Assembly: GCF_018687755.1 (NCBI RefSeq)
Contig: NZ_CP061305.1
Span: 1,053,099-1,117,098, forward strand
DNA: 64,000 nt
DNA from: Polynucleobacter sp. JS-Mosq-20-D10
Lineage (GTDB): Bacteria; Pseudomonadota; Gammaproteobacteria; Burkholderiales; Burkholderiaceae
Direction: 5' to 3'
Shown: positions 51,637 to 61,653 of the stretch, piece after piece
Position numbering within the stretch: position 1 is the stretch's first letter
Layout: every line of letters starts with the position of its first letter
The notes under the pieces: generated by a model
The model's input: only the letters and a program-made list of their open reading frames with translations
What the model was told of the DNA's origin: nothing
The model's database searches: none
Position numbers and translations under genes: made by a program

Positions 51637-52845
51637 TTACTTCTTCAAACCACCAATGAGATCACTCTTTAAATCCACTACGCTCTCGAGACCAACTGCG
51701 ATGCGAACCAAGCCATCAGTGATGCCTGCAGCTTTGCGAGCCTCTGGACTTACTCGGCAGTGTGTCGTTGTAGCAGGATGGGTAATCGTTGTACGAGTGT
51801 CCCCCAGGTTTGCCGTAATGGAGCAGAGTTTCGTTTGATTGATTAGCTTGAAAGCAGCTTTTTTTCCACCCTTAAGTGTGAAGGACAAAATAGCACCACC
51901 CGCTTTTTGCTGGCGCTTAGCCAGCGCATGTTGAGGATGAGACTTCAGACCAGGATGATAAACGCGTTCTACTCCAGGCTGCTTTTCCAACCATTGAGCA
52001 ATCTCTAGAGCATTTTGACTCTGCTGCTTCATACGCAACTCTAGAGTCTCTAAACCTTTTAAGAACACCCAGGCATTGAACGCTGAGAGTGTTGGGCCAG
52101 CAGTACGCACATAGGGAAATACTTTGCCCATGATGAAATCATTGCTACCTACAATAGCGCCACCAACCACACGACCCTGGCCATCCAAATATTTGGTTGC
52201 CGAATGGATTACTACATCAGCACCTAATGCAAGTGGCTTTTGCAAGGCCGGCGTACAAAAGCAGTTATCAACTGCAAATAAAGCTTTAGCTTTCTTTGCT
52301 ATCTTAGAGATAGCTTTGATATCCGCAATTTCAGTCAATGGATTGGAAGGCGTTTCCAAGTAAAACAACTTGGTATTTTCTTGGACGGCACTCTGCCAAG
52401 CTTTAGTATCTGACAAATCCACATAGGTCGTTGTAATACCAAAGCGCCCCAGAATATTGCTAAATAATTGGATGGTGGCACCAAATACAGAGCGAGAACA
52501 AACCACGTGATCTCCCGCCTGAAGATGCGACATTGCCATCGTCAAAATAGCAGCCATACCAGAAGAAGTTGCAATACAAGCTTCGCCGCCCTCTAGCGCA
52601 GCCAATCGATCCTGGAACATACTGACAGTAGGATTGGTAAAGCGAGAATAAATAAAACCCTGATCTGCATGTGCAAAACCATCCGCTGCAAGTTCAGCAC
52701 TATCAAAGCAAAAGCTCGAAGTGAGGAACATGGCCTCAGAGTGCTCTTGATATTCAGCAGTACGGCGTGTACCTGCACGAACCGCCAAGGTTTCAAGCGC
52801 GAGCTTAGAGAAGTCAGGTTTTTTACGGGTAGTTTTACTCTTCAT
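51637..52845 (-). CDS. metZ: O-succinylhomoserine sulfhydrylase
   Basis: PLP enzyme of methionine synthesis that puts sulfide onto O-succinylhomoserine to give homocysteine. The 402 residues belong to the Cys/Met metabolism family. The PLP lysine is in DVVIHSATKYLDGQGRVVGG near residue 210. TLAVRAGTRRTAEYQEHSE at the start and the downstream position after purF are typical of betaproteobacterial metZ. The 69-bp gap to purF carries a hairpin. Confidence 0.93.
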   Translation of the reverse strand: MKSKTTRKKPDFSKLALETLAVRAGTRRTAEYQEHSEAMFLTSSFCFDSAELAADGFAHADQGFIYSRFTNPTVSMFQDRLAALEGGEACIATSSGMAAILTMAMSHLQAGDHVVCSRSVFGATIQLFSNILGRFGITTTYVDLSDTKAWQSAVQENTKLFYLETPSNPLTEIADIKAISKIAKKAKALFAVDNCFCTPALQKPLALGADVVIHSATKYLDGQGRVVGGAIVGSNDFIMGKVFPYVRTAGPTLSAFNAWVFLKGLETLELRMKQQSQNALEIAQWLEKQPGVERVYHPGLKSHPQHALAKRQQKAGGAILSFTLKGGKKAAFKLINQTKLCSITANLGDTRTTITHPATTTHCRVSPEARKAAGITDGLVRIAVGLESVVDLKSDLIGGLKK

Positions 52846-52876
52846 AGCGCTATTTTGACACCGAATTACAGAATTG

Positions 52877-52898
52877 CCTCAGACACGCATGTCCGAGG
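52877..52898 (-). terminator. Hairpin between purF and metZ
   Basis: CCTC-A-GACA pairs with TGTC-C-GAGG around a CGCA loop, with one mismatch. Read leftward it starts 17 bp after the purF stop. No T run follows, so it could be a weak terminator or a processing structure. Confidence 0.3.
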
Positions 52899-52914
52899 AA
52901 CTCGATCGTTGTTT

Positions 52915-54453
52915 TTAGTCTTCTGTAGCTAAGTGCAAATGCAGTTGCGAACGGGCAAAGTCACTAGAATCGCGTTGACGGTCAGCTTTGGCCTCGGAGG
53001 TATTACGAGCAGCCTCGAGAGCATCTAAATAGGATTCATTAATATCGCCGGTAATATAGTGGCCATCAAAACAAGATGCCTCAAAGTGCTGGATATCGGG
53101 ATTAATATCCTTCACTGCCTGCTTCATATCTTCGACGCTTTGATAGATTAATTGGTCTGCACCAATCATCTTATTGATCTCTTCATCAGTACGGCCATAG
53201 GCAACCAACTCACTACGAGTTGGCATATCGATGCCATAGACATTAGGGAAGCGCACAGGGGGTGCTGCAGAAGCAAAAATCACTTTCTTGGCGCCAGACT
53301 CTCGTGCCATCTGCACAATCTCAAATGAGGTTGTACCGCGAACAATAGAGTCATCCACAATGAGGACAGTCTTGTCTTTGAACTCAATGCGCATGGCATT
53401 GAGTTTCTGGCGTACTGATTTTTTACGAACAGCCTGACCTGGCATGATGAAGGTTCTACCAATGTAACGATTCTTGAAGAATCCTTCTCGGTAATCTACG
53501 CCTAGACGTTTAGCAACCTGCATTGCCGCTGGACGACTAGAGTCAGGGATCGGCATCACAACATCAATCTCACCTGGAATCGTTTCTTTTCGAATCTTTT
53601 CAGCAAGATAGTCGCCCATGCGCATCCGTACGTTATAAACAGTCACACCATCAATCGTGGAGTCTGGACGAGCCATATAAACGTATTCAAAAATGCAAGG
53701 CGTCAGAACTGCATCAGCAACGCACTGACGTGAAGAGAAATTACCATCCAAATCAATATAAATTGCTTCGCCAGGATTTACATCACGCACAAAAGTAAAG
53801 CCAAGGCCATCAAGTGCAACTGACTCAGAGGCAATCATCCACTCCGGACCCTTCGGTGTATCCATGCGACCGATGCAGAGGGGCCGAATTCCAAACGGAT
53901 CGCGAAATGCCAATAAACCGTAACCAGCTATCAAAGAAACCACAGCATAAGAGCCCTTAACGCGTTGAGTTACTTGTGTAACGGCGTTAAACATAGCGCC
54001 CTCATCTAATGCTGCGCTATTAGTTTCTTTTTGAAGTTCATCGGCCAGTACATTTAATAACACCTCTGTATCTGAACTGGTATTAATGTGGCGACGATCA
54101 CGATAAGCCATCTCTACACGCAGGCTAGCCGCATTAGTCAGATTACCGTTATGGGCCAAAATAATGCCGTAAGGAGCGCTCACATAAAACGGTTGAGCCT
54201 CTTCCTCACTGCTTGCAGAGCCGGCGGTTGGGTAGCGAACCTGACCAATGCCAGCACTACCTACTAGACTTCGCATATTGCGAGTTCTAAATACATCTCG
54301 CACAAGACCATTGGCTTTATGCATCGTGAATGAATTGCCATTCATCGTTGCCATGCCGGCAGCATCCTGACCACGATGTTGAAGCAACAACAACGCGTCA
54401 TAAATAAGCTGATTAACTGGGGAGTGGGAAACTGTTCCAACGACGCCGCACAT
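52915..54453 (-). CDS. purF: Amidophosphoribosyltransferase
   Basis: First committed step of purine synthesis: PRPP and glutamine to phosphoribosylamine. The 512 residues begin MCGVVGTVSHSP, where Cys2 is the glutaminase nucleophile after removal of Met1. QHRGQDAAGMAT is near residue 27. The PRPP loop VLIVDDSIVRGTTS lies near residue 368, and CIGRMD is visible. It is 4 bp after cvpA, an order also found in E. coli. Confidence 0.97.
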   Translation of the reverse strand: MCGVVGTVSHSPVNQLIYDALLLLQHRGQDAAGMATMNGNSFTMHKANGLVRDVFRTRNMRSLVGSAGIGQVRYPTAGSASSEEEAQPFYVSAPYGIILAHNGNLTNAASLRVEMAYRDRRHINTSSDTEVLLNVLADELQKETNSAALDEGAMFNAVTQVTQRVKGSYAVVSLIAGYGLLAFRDPFGIRPLCIGRMDTPKGPEWMIASESVALDGLGFTFVRDVNPGEAIYIDLDGNFSSRQCVADAVLTPCIFEYVYMARPDSTIDGVTVYNVRMRMGDYLAEKIRKETIPGEIDVVMPIPDSSRPAAMQVAKRLGVDYREGFFKNRYIGRTFIMPGQAVRKKSVRQKLNAMRIEFKDKTVLIVDDSIVRGTTSFEIVQMARESGAKKVIFASAAPPVRFPNVYGIDMPTRSELVAYGRTDEEINKMIGADQLIYQSVEDMKQAVKDINPDIQHFEASCFDGHYITGDINESYLDALEAARNTSEAKADRQRDSSDFARSQLHLHLATED

Positions 54454-54457
54454 AAGC

Positions 54458-55024
54458 CTAGATCCCTATTGTTAATGAAGGTGTAATGGTGGGTGCAATT
54501 TTAGGCATTGCATTACCTAATTGCTTTGCCCAGTCAGCCGGCAACCAACCTTTAATTAAACTAGTTGCGATATCGATGGCTGGCCGGGTAATTGCCTTCT
54601 GCCAAGCGACGCTTTGAGGAATAGGAGTCAAGGCCGCTAATGTGGCCATCACGACTACCACTACACCACCACGTGCCAAGCCAAAAACAAGACCGAGAAA
54701 TCGATCTGTCATGCTCAATCCAGCAGACAAAATAATCTTTTGAATCACATTACCGATCAAACCACAGACAATCAAGGTAAGTATAAATAGAACGAGGAAA
54801 CTCACACCCAAGCTCAGCAACTCATCCATATGAAAAGTAGACAACCATTCAACAGAAAGATAGTTTGTATAGTGATAAGCAACCCAAGCAGCTACGAACC
54901 AAGAGGCTAGTGCTAGCACCTCTTTAAAGAGACCCCGAGAAATTCCCACCAATGCAGACACCAATAGCACTACGAGGATGAAGTAATCCACCGTGGTTAA
55001 CTGCAGGGTGGATAAATATTCCAT
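54458..55024 (-). CDS. cvpA: CvpA family membrane protein
   Basis: 188 residues, four membrane segments (about 15-32, 38-56, 70-92 and 105-128). TTVDYFILVVLLVSALVGISRGLFKE is the conserved start (quoted core VLLVSALVGISRG), and DRFLGLVFGLARGGVVV lies near residue 105. Needed for colicin V export in E. coli and linked to envelope stress; the exact function is unclear. Its start overlaps the stop of the SPOR gene. Confidence 0.92.
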   Translation of the reverse strand: MEYLSTLQLTTVDYFILVVLLVSALVGISRGLFKEVLALASWFVAAWVAYHYTNYLSVEWLSTFHMDELLSLGVSFLVLFILTLIVCGLIGNVIQKIILSAGLSMTDRFLGLVFGLARGGVVVVVMATLAALTPIPQSVAWQKAITRPAIDIATSLIKGWLPADWAKQLGNAMPKIAPTITPSLTIGI

Positions 55025-55791
55025 TAAGGGGCTTCCACCTCAACTAGCCTTGGAGACAAGCCCATAGCCTTGACTTTTTTCTCAGCAACTTCAGCCGCGT
55101 CCTTATCTGCAAAAGGGCCAGCTCTTAATACAAAAAGCTTTACACCGTCGGTGCCGGTTTTATTGAAAACATAATTAGGAATCTTTTGATCCTTCATCTT
55201 AGCTATCCAACCCTTAGCCCGCTCTTCAGATGCAAAAGCACCAATCTGAATGACATACTTACCAGGCCCCACTTTTTTTGGCAGTTCTTCAGTTTTTGAT
55301 TTGGTGATTGCATCTGGTGCAGTAATGACCTCTTCACCAGCGGCCAAGCCACTAATAGAATTTATTTTGCTTACCGTAGGAGATGACGTTTTTACAACTT
55401 CTTTGGATAGAGTGGGCTCTTTTTCTTTCGCTGGCGCCTGAACAGCGGCGGCCGGTTTTACCTTCTCATCATTTGCGGGCATTGCAGTATTGGGGGCGGG
55501 CAGACTAGTAACAATATTCACAGCAATATCGTTATTCACAGATTTGGGTTTGTTATCCAAAATACGAGGAAGGCCAACTACCGCAATTAACACTAGGACA
55601 GCTGCACCAATCAGACGGTGACGAGCACGTTGCTGATCAGGGTCTTCTGTAAGTGCTAGCTCTTCGTTTTCTTGAGCCCGCTGAAAACTACGAGGAGCTA
55701 ATTTATTGACTGAACGATGCCCCCTCACCGAAGCCCGATCAAGGTCTTCAGTCTGATAGTTTCGCTTAAAAAGCTTCGGTAAACGAATCAT
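55024..55791 (-). CDS. SPOR-domain inner membrane protein (DedD-like)
   Basis: 255 residues. A cytoplasmic basic head (1-60) is followed by one membrane segment (about 61-80, RLIGAAVLVLIAVVGLP). A Pro/Lys/Ala-rich periplasmic linker and a C-terminal SPOR domain (about 178-253, with GKYVIQIGAFASEERAKGWIAKM) complete it. SPOR domains bind peptidoglycan stripped of side chains at the septum. Position between folC and cvpA matches the E. coli dedD context. Confidence 0.88.
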   Translation of the reverse strand: MIRLPKLFKRNYQTEDLDRASVRGHRSVNKLAPRSFQRAQENEELALTEDPDQQRARHRLIGAAVLVLIAVVGLPRILDNKPKSVNNDIAVNIVTSLPAPNTAMPANDEKVKPAAAVQAPAKEKEPTLSKEVVKTSSPTVSKINSISGLAAGEEVITAPDAITKSKTEELPKKVGPGKYVIQIGAFASEERAKGWIAKMKDQKIPNYVFNKTGTDGVKLFVLRAGPFADKDAAEVAEKKVKAMGLSPRLVEVEAP

Positions 55792-55794
55792 GGA

Positions 55795-57120
55795 TCAATG
55801 GGCCTGGTTATTTCGATATGCCATTACTCCGGCAACAGTATAGAAGGATCCGAAGGTAACAATTCTATCACCCTCACCAGCCATAGAAAGCGCTTTTTGA
55901 TACGCTGCAGCTGGATCTGGGAAGCACTCAATACCGCCATCCTCCCCATTTTTGACGGACACGCCTAGGTCTACCAGCTTTTCAGATAGTGCTGCGGCAC
56001 TGGCGGCGCGGGGAGTTGGTAAATCAGTACAAAACCAGAAGTCCACACTATTCAACAGGGGCTTAATAACCCCGGCAATATCTTTATCCGCCATAGCACC
56101 AAAAATGGCATAGGTATAGGGGTGATAGCCCATCTTATCCAAGCCTTGCCCTAATGTGGCCGCTGCATGGGGATTATGGGCAACATCCAAAACGATAGTG
56201 GGCTGACCTGGAAGAACCTGAAAACGACCTGGCAACTCCACCATAGCAAAGCCATTGCGGATATCCTGTGCGCTAACTGGCAGTCGCTGATGCAACGCCA
56301 TTAATGCGGCAATCACAGCGGATGCATTCAGAATCTGATTGGCACCTCGCAATGCGGGGTAGCCTAGACCGCTAAAGCGCTTTTGACGCCCCGCCCAACC
56401 CCACTGCTGCTTGTCGCCTTGAAAGTTATAGTCACGGCCCTGTAGCCATAAATCACATCCGAGTTTTTCGGCGTGATCAATTAAAGATTGTGGAGGCACG
56501 GGATCGCCACAGACTGCAATACCGCCGGCTCGGAAAATGCCAGCTTTCTCAAAACCAATTGCCTCACGTGTGCCACCCAAAAAATCAGCATGGTCAATAT
56601 CAATACTCGTGACGATCGCACAATCTGCATCAACAATATTGACAGCATCCAAGCGACCCCCCATACCCACTTCAAGCACTACTGCATCTAGGTTTGCCTT
56701 GGAAAATAAATGCATGATAGCCAAGGTAGTAAATTCAAAATACGTTAAGGTTGGAGCATTCGCTAAGCTGACGCGAGCTTTTTCAACGATTGCAAAATGC
56801 TCTAGCAAAAGATCATCGTTTACCTCTTCACCATTAACTCGAGCACGCTCATTAAATGCGAGTAAATGCGGAGACATATGGCAGCCAACCTTATAGCCAG
56901 ACGCCAGCAAAATACTCTCAAGATAGGCGCAGGTAGAGCCCTTACCATTGGTGCCAGCCACAGTAATAACCGGGCAATCAAAGTGAAGGTCTAGCACATC
57001 CTTAACACGATTGATGCGTGCAAGCCCCATGTCGATACCAACAGGATGAGCTGTTTCGAGATGACTAAGCCAAGCCGTTAAGCTAGAAAAGAGGATGGGG
57101 TTTTGAAGGGGAAGATTCAA
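55795..57120 (-). CDS. folC: Folylpolyglutamate / dihydrofolate synthase
   Basis: 441 residues of the Mur ligase family. The ATP loop ITVAGTNGKGSTCAYLES is near residue 53, and the second motif VVLEVGMGGRLDAVN lies near residue 145 with its conserved metal-binding glutamate. HADFLGGTREAIGFEKAGIF is present. Adds glutamates to folates. It is 5 bp after accD and 3 bp before the SPOR gene, as in E. coli accD-folC-dedD. Confidence 0.96.
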   Translation of the reverse strand: MNLPLQNPILFSSLTAWLSHLETAHPVGIDMGLARINRVKDVLDLHFDCPVITVAGTNGKGSTCAYLESILLASGYKVGCHMSPHLLAFNERARVNGEEVNDDLLLEHFAIVEKARVSLANAPTLTYFEFTTLAIMHLFSKANLDAVVLEVGMGGRLDAVNIVDADCAIVTSIDIDHADFLGGTREAIGFEKAGIFRAGGIAVCGDPVPPQSLIDHAEKLGCDLWLQGRDYNFQGDKQQWGWAGRQKRFSGLGYPALRGANQILNASAVIAALMALHQRLPVSAQDIRNGFAMVELPGRFQVLPGQPTIVLDVAHNPHAAATLGQGLDKMGYHPYTYAIFGAMADKDIAGVIKPLLNSVDFWFCTDLPTPRAASAAALSEKLVDLGVSVKNGEDGGIECFPDPAAAYQKALSMAGEGDRIVTFGSFYTVAGVMAYRNNQAH

Positions 57121-57125
57121 GCGCT

Positions 57126-58013
57126 TTATACAGCTGCGCTACCCGCAATCGCAGGCTCAGGTAGTTGCTGTAGCAAGGCCAACAAACGAGCAATCTCACC
57201 ACGCATCTGCCGACGATCAACGATCATGTCTATACCGCCCTTTTGCATCAAAAACTCAGAGCGCTGAAAACCTTCTGGTAATTTTTCACGAACGGTTTGC
57301 TCGATCACACGCGGACCCGCAAAACCAATTAAGGCTTTTGGTTCAGCCATCACAACATCACCCATAAACGCAAAGCTGGCAGAAATTCCGCCCATAGTTG
57401 GGTCAGTTAAGACGCTAATGTAGGGCAAACCTTTTTTAGAGAGCAGGGTTAGCATCGAGTTAGTCTTAGCCATCTGAAAGAGGGATAGTAAGCTTTCTTG
57501 CATACGCGCGCCACCAGTTGCGGTAATACAAATAAAGGCACACTTCTTAGCAATGGCCTCTTTTACGCCGCGAGCAAAACGCTCACCCACAACCGAACCC
57601 ATTGAGCCGCCCATGTATTGGAATTCAAAACAGGCTGCCACCACTGGTATGTTCTCAATCTTTCCACCAAGAACAATTAAGGCCTCGGTTTCGCCAGAGG
57701 CATCACTAGCTTCTTTTAGGCGATCTGGGTACTTTTTGGAATCTTTAAATTTGAGGGGGTCGATTGGGTAAACATCGGCGCCAATCTCGTAGCGGCCTTT
57801 TGGGTCCAACAGACTATCGAGGCGCTGACGGGCGCCAAGGCGCATGTGGTGACTACATTTTGGGCAAACCGATAAATTCGCTTCGATATCAGTGCTGTAG
57901 AGCACGGTTTCACAGCTGGGGCACTTAACCCAAAGTCCTTCAGGTACAGATTTGCGATTGGCAGGATCCGTATGTTGGATTTGTGGGGGTAATAATTTAT
58001 CAATCCAGCTCAT
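57126..58013 (-). CDS. accD: Acetyl-CoA carboxylase beta subunit
   Basis: Carboxyltransferase subunit in fatty acid synthesis. 295 residues with the N-terminal zinc ribbon CPSCETVLY near residue 34 and CPKCSHHM near 52 (four cysteines), then the crotonase-like carboxyltransferase domain, containing MGGSMGSVVGERFARG near 133 and GGARMQESLLSLFQM near 166. It lies 22 bp after trpA, in the usual trp-accD-folC arrangement of betaproteobacteria. Confidence 0.97.
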   Translation of the reverse strand: MSWIDKLLPPQIQHTDPANRKSVPEGLWVKCPSCETVLYSTDIEANLSVCPKCSHHMRLGARQRLDSLLDPKGRYEIGADVYPIDPLKFKDSKKYPDRLKEASDASGETEALIVLGGKIENIPVVAACFEFQYMGGSMGSVVGERFARGVKEAIAKKCAFICITATGGARMQESLLSLFQMAKTNSMLTLLSKKGLPYISVLTDPTMGGISASFAFMGDVVMAEPKALIGFAGPRVIEQTVREKLPEGFQRSEFLMQKGGIDMIVDRRQMRGEIARLLALLQQLPEPAIAGSAAV

Positions 58014-58035
58014 CAGTTTTTAACTATCCAGTGCA

Positions 58036-58833
58036 TTAACTATCTAAAGCGACACGAATTTCACGTATGAAGGTTTCGAGTGATTGTACCGCTTGGCCAG
58101 GGGCACAATCCTCCAAAAGACGAATAATTCGACTGCCAATCACCACCGCATCAGCTGTTTTTGATACTGCACGGGCACTTTCAGCGTCATTAATACCAAA
58201 ACCAACTGCGATCGGAATTGGCGTAGCCTCACGAATCTTAGGAATAATGCTGGCTACATCCTGAGTATTCAGATGAGATGCACCTGTTACCCCCCGCATA
58301 GAAACATAGTAGATATAACCAGCAGCTATTTTGGCTGCATCTTTTATACGATCTTGTGATGAGGTGGGAGCCAATAGAAAAATAGGATCAACACCCGCTA
58401 TCTTCATTTGGTGAGCAAAATCAACGCACTCCTCTGGAGGGTAGTCCACGATCAAAACACCATCAACACCGGCAGCTTTAGCTTCCGTTGCAAAGCGCTC
58501 TGCTCCCATCTGCTCAACTGGATTGGCATAGCCCATTAAAACGATCGGTGTATCCACATTGGTTTTACGAAACTCTTTCACCATTTCTAGACAACCACGC
58601 AAGGTCACGCCTTGAGTGAGCGCTCTTTCAGATGAGCGTTGAATAACTGGACCATCAGCCATCGGATCAGAAAATGGCACCCCAAGCTCAATGACGTTAG
58701 CACCACCACGAACCAATGCGTGCATTAATTCAACAGTGAGTTTTGGATCGGGATCACCGGCAGTAATGAAAGGGATCAGACCTTTTTTTCCGCTAGCTTT
58801 TAGTTCAGTGAAGAGTGCAGTAATTTTTGACAT
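58036..58833 (-). CDS. trpA: Tryptophan synthase alpha chain
   Basis: 265 residues, TIM barrel. Cleaves indole-glycerol phosphate to indole and glyceraldehyde 3-phosphate. The catalytic glutamate and aspartate are in VIELGVPFSDPMADGPVIQ near residues 47-65, and the phosphate-binding region has AVGFGINDAESA near 210. It lies 47 bp after trpB, and passes indole to it. Confidence 0.97.
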   Translation of the reverse strand: MSKITALFTELKASGKKGLIPFITAGDPDPKLTVELMHALVRGGANVIELGVPFSDPMADGPVIQRSSERALTQGVTLRGCLEMVKEFRKTNVDTPIVLMGYANPVEQMGAERFATEAKAAGVDGVLIVDYPPEECVDFAHQMKIAGVDPIFLLAPTSSQDRIKDAAKIAAGYIYYVSMRGVTGASHLNTQDVASIIPKIREATPIPIAVGFGINDAESARAVSKTADAVVIGSRIIRLLEDCAPGQAVQSLETFIREIRVALDS

Positions 58834-58880
58834 GGAAATTCGTATCTATTCTTATATGTGACCTAGTGATTGGCTATGGG

Positions 58881-60074
58881 TTAGCCCTCAGAACCAGTGG
58901 CTTGAGCAACGGTATGCATATCCTTGTCACCTCGACCAGATAAGTTGACCAAGATCGTTTTATCTTTAGGGAGCGTGGGCGCTAATTTGCATGCATATGC
59001 AATCGCATGCGCAGATTCTAAGGCAGGAATGATGCCTTCAATACGGCAGCAGTCATGAAAAGCTTTCAATGCCTCTTCGTCAGTTATTGCCACATAGTCA
59101 GCGCGACCTGAGTCTTTTAACCAAGCATGCTCAGGGCCAACTCCAGGGTAATCCATACCAGCCGACACAGAATGCGTTTCGGATATCTGTCCATTTTCAT
59201 CTTGTAAAAGATAGGTACGATTGCCGTGCAATACACCCGGCTTCCCAACGCAAAGGGCTGCAGAGTGAAGACCGCTATTGAGGCCATGACCCGCAGCTTC
59301 AACGCCAATCAATTTGACTTCTGGGAAATCAATGTAAGGATAGAAAATACCCATTGCATTAGAACCGCCGCCAACGCAAGCCATTACATAGTCAGGCTGA
59401 CGCCCAGTCATTACAGGCATTTGTATTTTGCACTCTTCCCCGATGACGCTTTGAAAGTCTCGGACCATCATTGGATAAGGGTGGGGTCCGGCGACAGTGC
59501 CAATAATGTAAAAGGTATCTTCTACATTAGTAACCCAGTCACGCATTGCTTCGTTTAACGCATCCTTCAGCGTCTTCGTTCCAGATTCAACGGGCACCAC
59601 TTTTGCACCAAGCAATTTCATGCGGAACACATTTTGCGCTTGACGTGCTACGTCAACAGAACCTTGATACACAGTGCAATCCAAACCAAATCGAGCGCAA
59701 ATAGTTGCAGTGGCAACACCATGCTGCCCCGCCCCAGTCTCAGCAATGATGCGCGGCTTGCCCATGCGCTTAGCGAGCATGGCTTGACCGATAACATTGT
59801 TGATTTTGTGTGCGCCAGTATGATTTAGATCTTCACGCTTAAGGTAAATTTGTGCACCGCCCAATATCTCGCTCCAACGTTTAGCGTGATAGACCGGTGA
59901 TGGACGACCTACAAAATGCTTAAGCTCATAATGAAATTCTTCTAAGAATTCTGGATCGTATTGATATTTAGCATAAGCCGCTTTGAGCTCATCCAAAGCG
60001 AACATGAGCGTCTCAGAAACAAATACGCCACCGTAAGGACCGAAGTGTCCCCGTGCATCTGGCTTATCGTACAT
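58881..60074 (-). CDS. trpB: Tryptophan synthase beta chain
   Basis: 397 residues from the ATG at 60072-60074. The frame is open 60 bp upstream, but family members begin right before the ARGHFGPYGGVFV block. The PLP lysine is in EDLNHTGAHKINNVIGQA near residue 88, GAGQHGVATAT follows, and the phosphate loop GGGSNAMGIF is near residue 233. It joins indole and serine to tryptophan. trpF is 31 bp upstream. Confidence 0.97.
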   Translation of the reverse strand: MYDKPDARGHFGPYGGVFVSETLMFALDELKAAYAKYQYDPEFLEEFHYELKHFVGRPSPVYHAKRWSEILGGAQIYLKREDLNHTGAHKINNVIGQAMLAKRMGKPRIIAETGAGQHGVATATICARFGLDCTVYQGSVDVARQAQNVFRMKLLGAKVVPVESGTKTLKDALNEAMRDWVTNVEDTFYIIGTVAGPHPYPMMVRDFQSVIGEECKIQMPVMTGRQPDYVMACVGGGSNAMGIFYPYIDFPEVKLIGVEAAGHGLNSGLHSAALCVGKPGVLHGNRTYLLQDENGQISETHSVSAGMDYPGVGPEHAWLKDSGRADYVAITDEEALKAFHDCCRIEGIIPALESAHAIAYACKLAPTLPKDKTILVNLSGRGDKDMHTVAQATGSEG

Positions 60075-60105
60075 AAATACCTCTTTTATTAGTTGCAGCA
60101 AATGA

Positions 60106-60780
60106 TTAGGATGGTGTGCTTGCGTCTGCCGCACGCACTGCCTCGATAAATTCTTTCATCAAGGCGTGGTCTTTGACACCTTTGCTGATTTCTACGCCAC
60201 TAGAGACGTCAACCGCGCAAGGATGTAGACGAGCAATAGCTTCGCCCACGTTGTGAACGTTCAATCCACCACTCAAAACGACCCGAGGCGCGTTTGCGCT
60301 TATCCATGCTTGTGGAATTCCTGACCAATCGAAAGGAATGCCCCCTCCTCCATAGCCCTCAACGAGCGCATCGAGCAAAAGAGCATTTGCTTGCCTATAT
60401 TGTAGGGAAAAATTATCAAACGCGAAGCCTGCTCCAACACGTGCAGCCTTAATCCAGGACTGCCCTGCAGCTAGGCGGCGGCATTCCTCTGGTGACTCAT
60501 CCCCATGAAACTGCCACAAAGTAATAGGAGCAGCCGCTCTAATAGCCTCAAATTCAGCATCGGTAGCATTTACCACCAATCCGACAGCATCAACCCCTGC
60601 TGGAAGCCTAGAAATCAATGCGGCAGCTATATTTGGAGAAACGGCTCTAGGACTGGGGGGATAAAACACGAAGCCAAGCGCATCAACACCAGAGCTAATG
60701 GCAGCATCAACGTCACCAGGCGTCTTGAGACCACAGATTTTGACCCTAGTTCGGCCCGGAGAGTTTGTTAGTAAGCCCAT
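60106..60780 (-). CDS. trpF: Phosphoribosylanthranilate isomerase
   Basis: 224 residues from the ATG at 60778-60780. Motifs: RVKICGLKTPGDVDAAISSG near residue 11 (KICGL), the phosphate-binding SGGLNVHNVGEAI near 170 and AVDVSSGVEISKGVKDH near 190. The frame is open to 60897, but that stretch would overlap truA and adds no family sequence; neither start has a clear ribosome site. The trpFBA order without trpC is normal for betaproteobacteria. Confidence 0.94.
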   Translation of the reverse strand: MGLLTNSPGRTRVKICGLKTPGDVDAAISSGVDALGFVFYPPSPRAVSPNIAAALISRLPAGVDAVGLVVNATDAEFEAIRAAAPITLWQFHGDESPEECRRLAAGQSWIKAARVGAGFAFDNFSLQYRQANALLLDALVEGYGGGGIPFDWSGIPQAWISANAPRVVLSGGLNVHNVGEAIARLHPCAVDVSSGVEISKGVKDHALMKEFIEAVRAADASTPS

Positions 60781-60820
60781 AGGGGGAAATGATAAGGGTC
60801 TTGAGCTATTAAAGACACAT

Positions 60821-61648
60821 TTAAACGAAAATCGCCTTAGGCAACCAAGAATTTGAAAGCCATGGTTTTGGGATATTGAATCCTTCTGGATAGGCAATTT
60901 GGGCTAAATAGAGGCCCGCAGGTGAAAACGTAGGGGCTGCAACACTACGATCTTTCGCGGCCAAAACCTCGGCCATCCAATTAGCTGATTGTTTGCCTAC
61001 GCCAATTTGGATGAAGCTCCCTACTAAATTGCGCACCATGTGATGCAAGAAGGCATTCCCTTTGATCCTGAAATACAGCCATGGCTCATTCGAGAAAATT
61101 TCGATGGAATACATGATCTTCACTGGAGTCTTGCTTTGACATTCTGAGGAACGAAAAGACGTGAAGTCATGCTCACCAATCAAACATTCAGCTGCCAATC
61201 TCATCGCATGAATATCAAACCAGCGATCTGCTGGAAGCATCACATAACCAGCGCGATCGGCAGTCATGGGGGAGCGGCAAGGTCCTGCATGCAATGCATA
61301 AATATAAGTGCGTTCATGAGCTGAGTAGCGAGCGCTAAATTCATCCGTAACTGGCTGAGCCCAATTAATCACAATAGAATCTGGCAGGAATGCGTTAACC
61401 CCCCTCACCCACGACCAGCTTTCTCGCTCAACATTGACATCAAAGTGGACAACTTGACCTAATGCATGAACCCCGGCATCTGTTCGACCAGCAGTAATGA
61501 CGCGAATAGGATAAGAGTTCCGGGCATCATTACCAACAAACGAGCTAATAGCCTTCTCCAACTCATCTTGAATAGTGGGCTGATTTACCTGTGTCTGCCA
61601 ACCAGAGAAGGCACTGCCGTCATACTGAAGTCCAAGGGCAATGCGCAT
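60821..61648 (-). CDS. truA: tRNA pseudouridine(38-40) synthase
   Basis: 275 residues. The catalytic aspartate is in TAGRTDAGVHALGQVVHFD near residue 54. LQYDGSAFSGWQTQ at the start and NAFLHHMVRNLVGSFIQIG near residue 200 are typical of TruA. It modifies the anticodon arm of several tRNAs. It lies between the FimV-like gene (5 bp) and trpF (40 bp). Confidence 0.97.
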   Translation of the reverse strand: MRIALGLQYDGSAFSGWQTQVNQPTIQDELEKAISSFVGNDARNSYPIRVITAGRTDAGVHALGQVVHFDVNVERESWSWVRGVNAFLPDSIVINWAQPVTDEFSARYSAHERTYIYALHAGPCRSPMTADRAGYVMLPADRWFDIHAMRLAAECLIGEHDFTSFRSSECQSKTPVKIMYSIEIFSNEPWLYFRIKGNAFLHHMVRNLVGSFIQIGVGKQSANWMAEVLAAKDRSVAAPTFSPAGLYLAQIAYPEGFNIPKPWLSNSWLPKAIFV

Positions 61649-61653
61649 TAAAT

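Noticed and set aside
60781..60897. Longer trpF reading frame
   Set aside because: It would overlap truA by 77 bp and adds no TrpF sequence.
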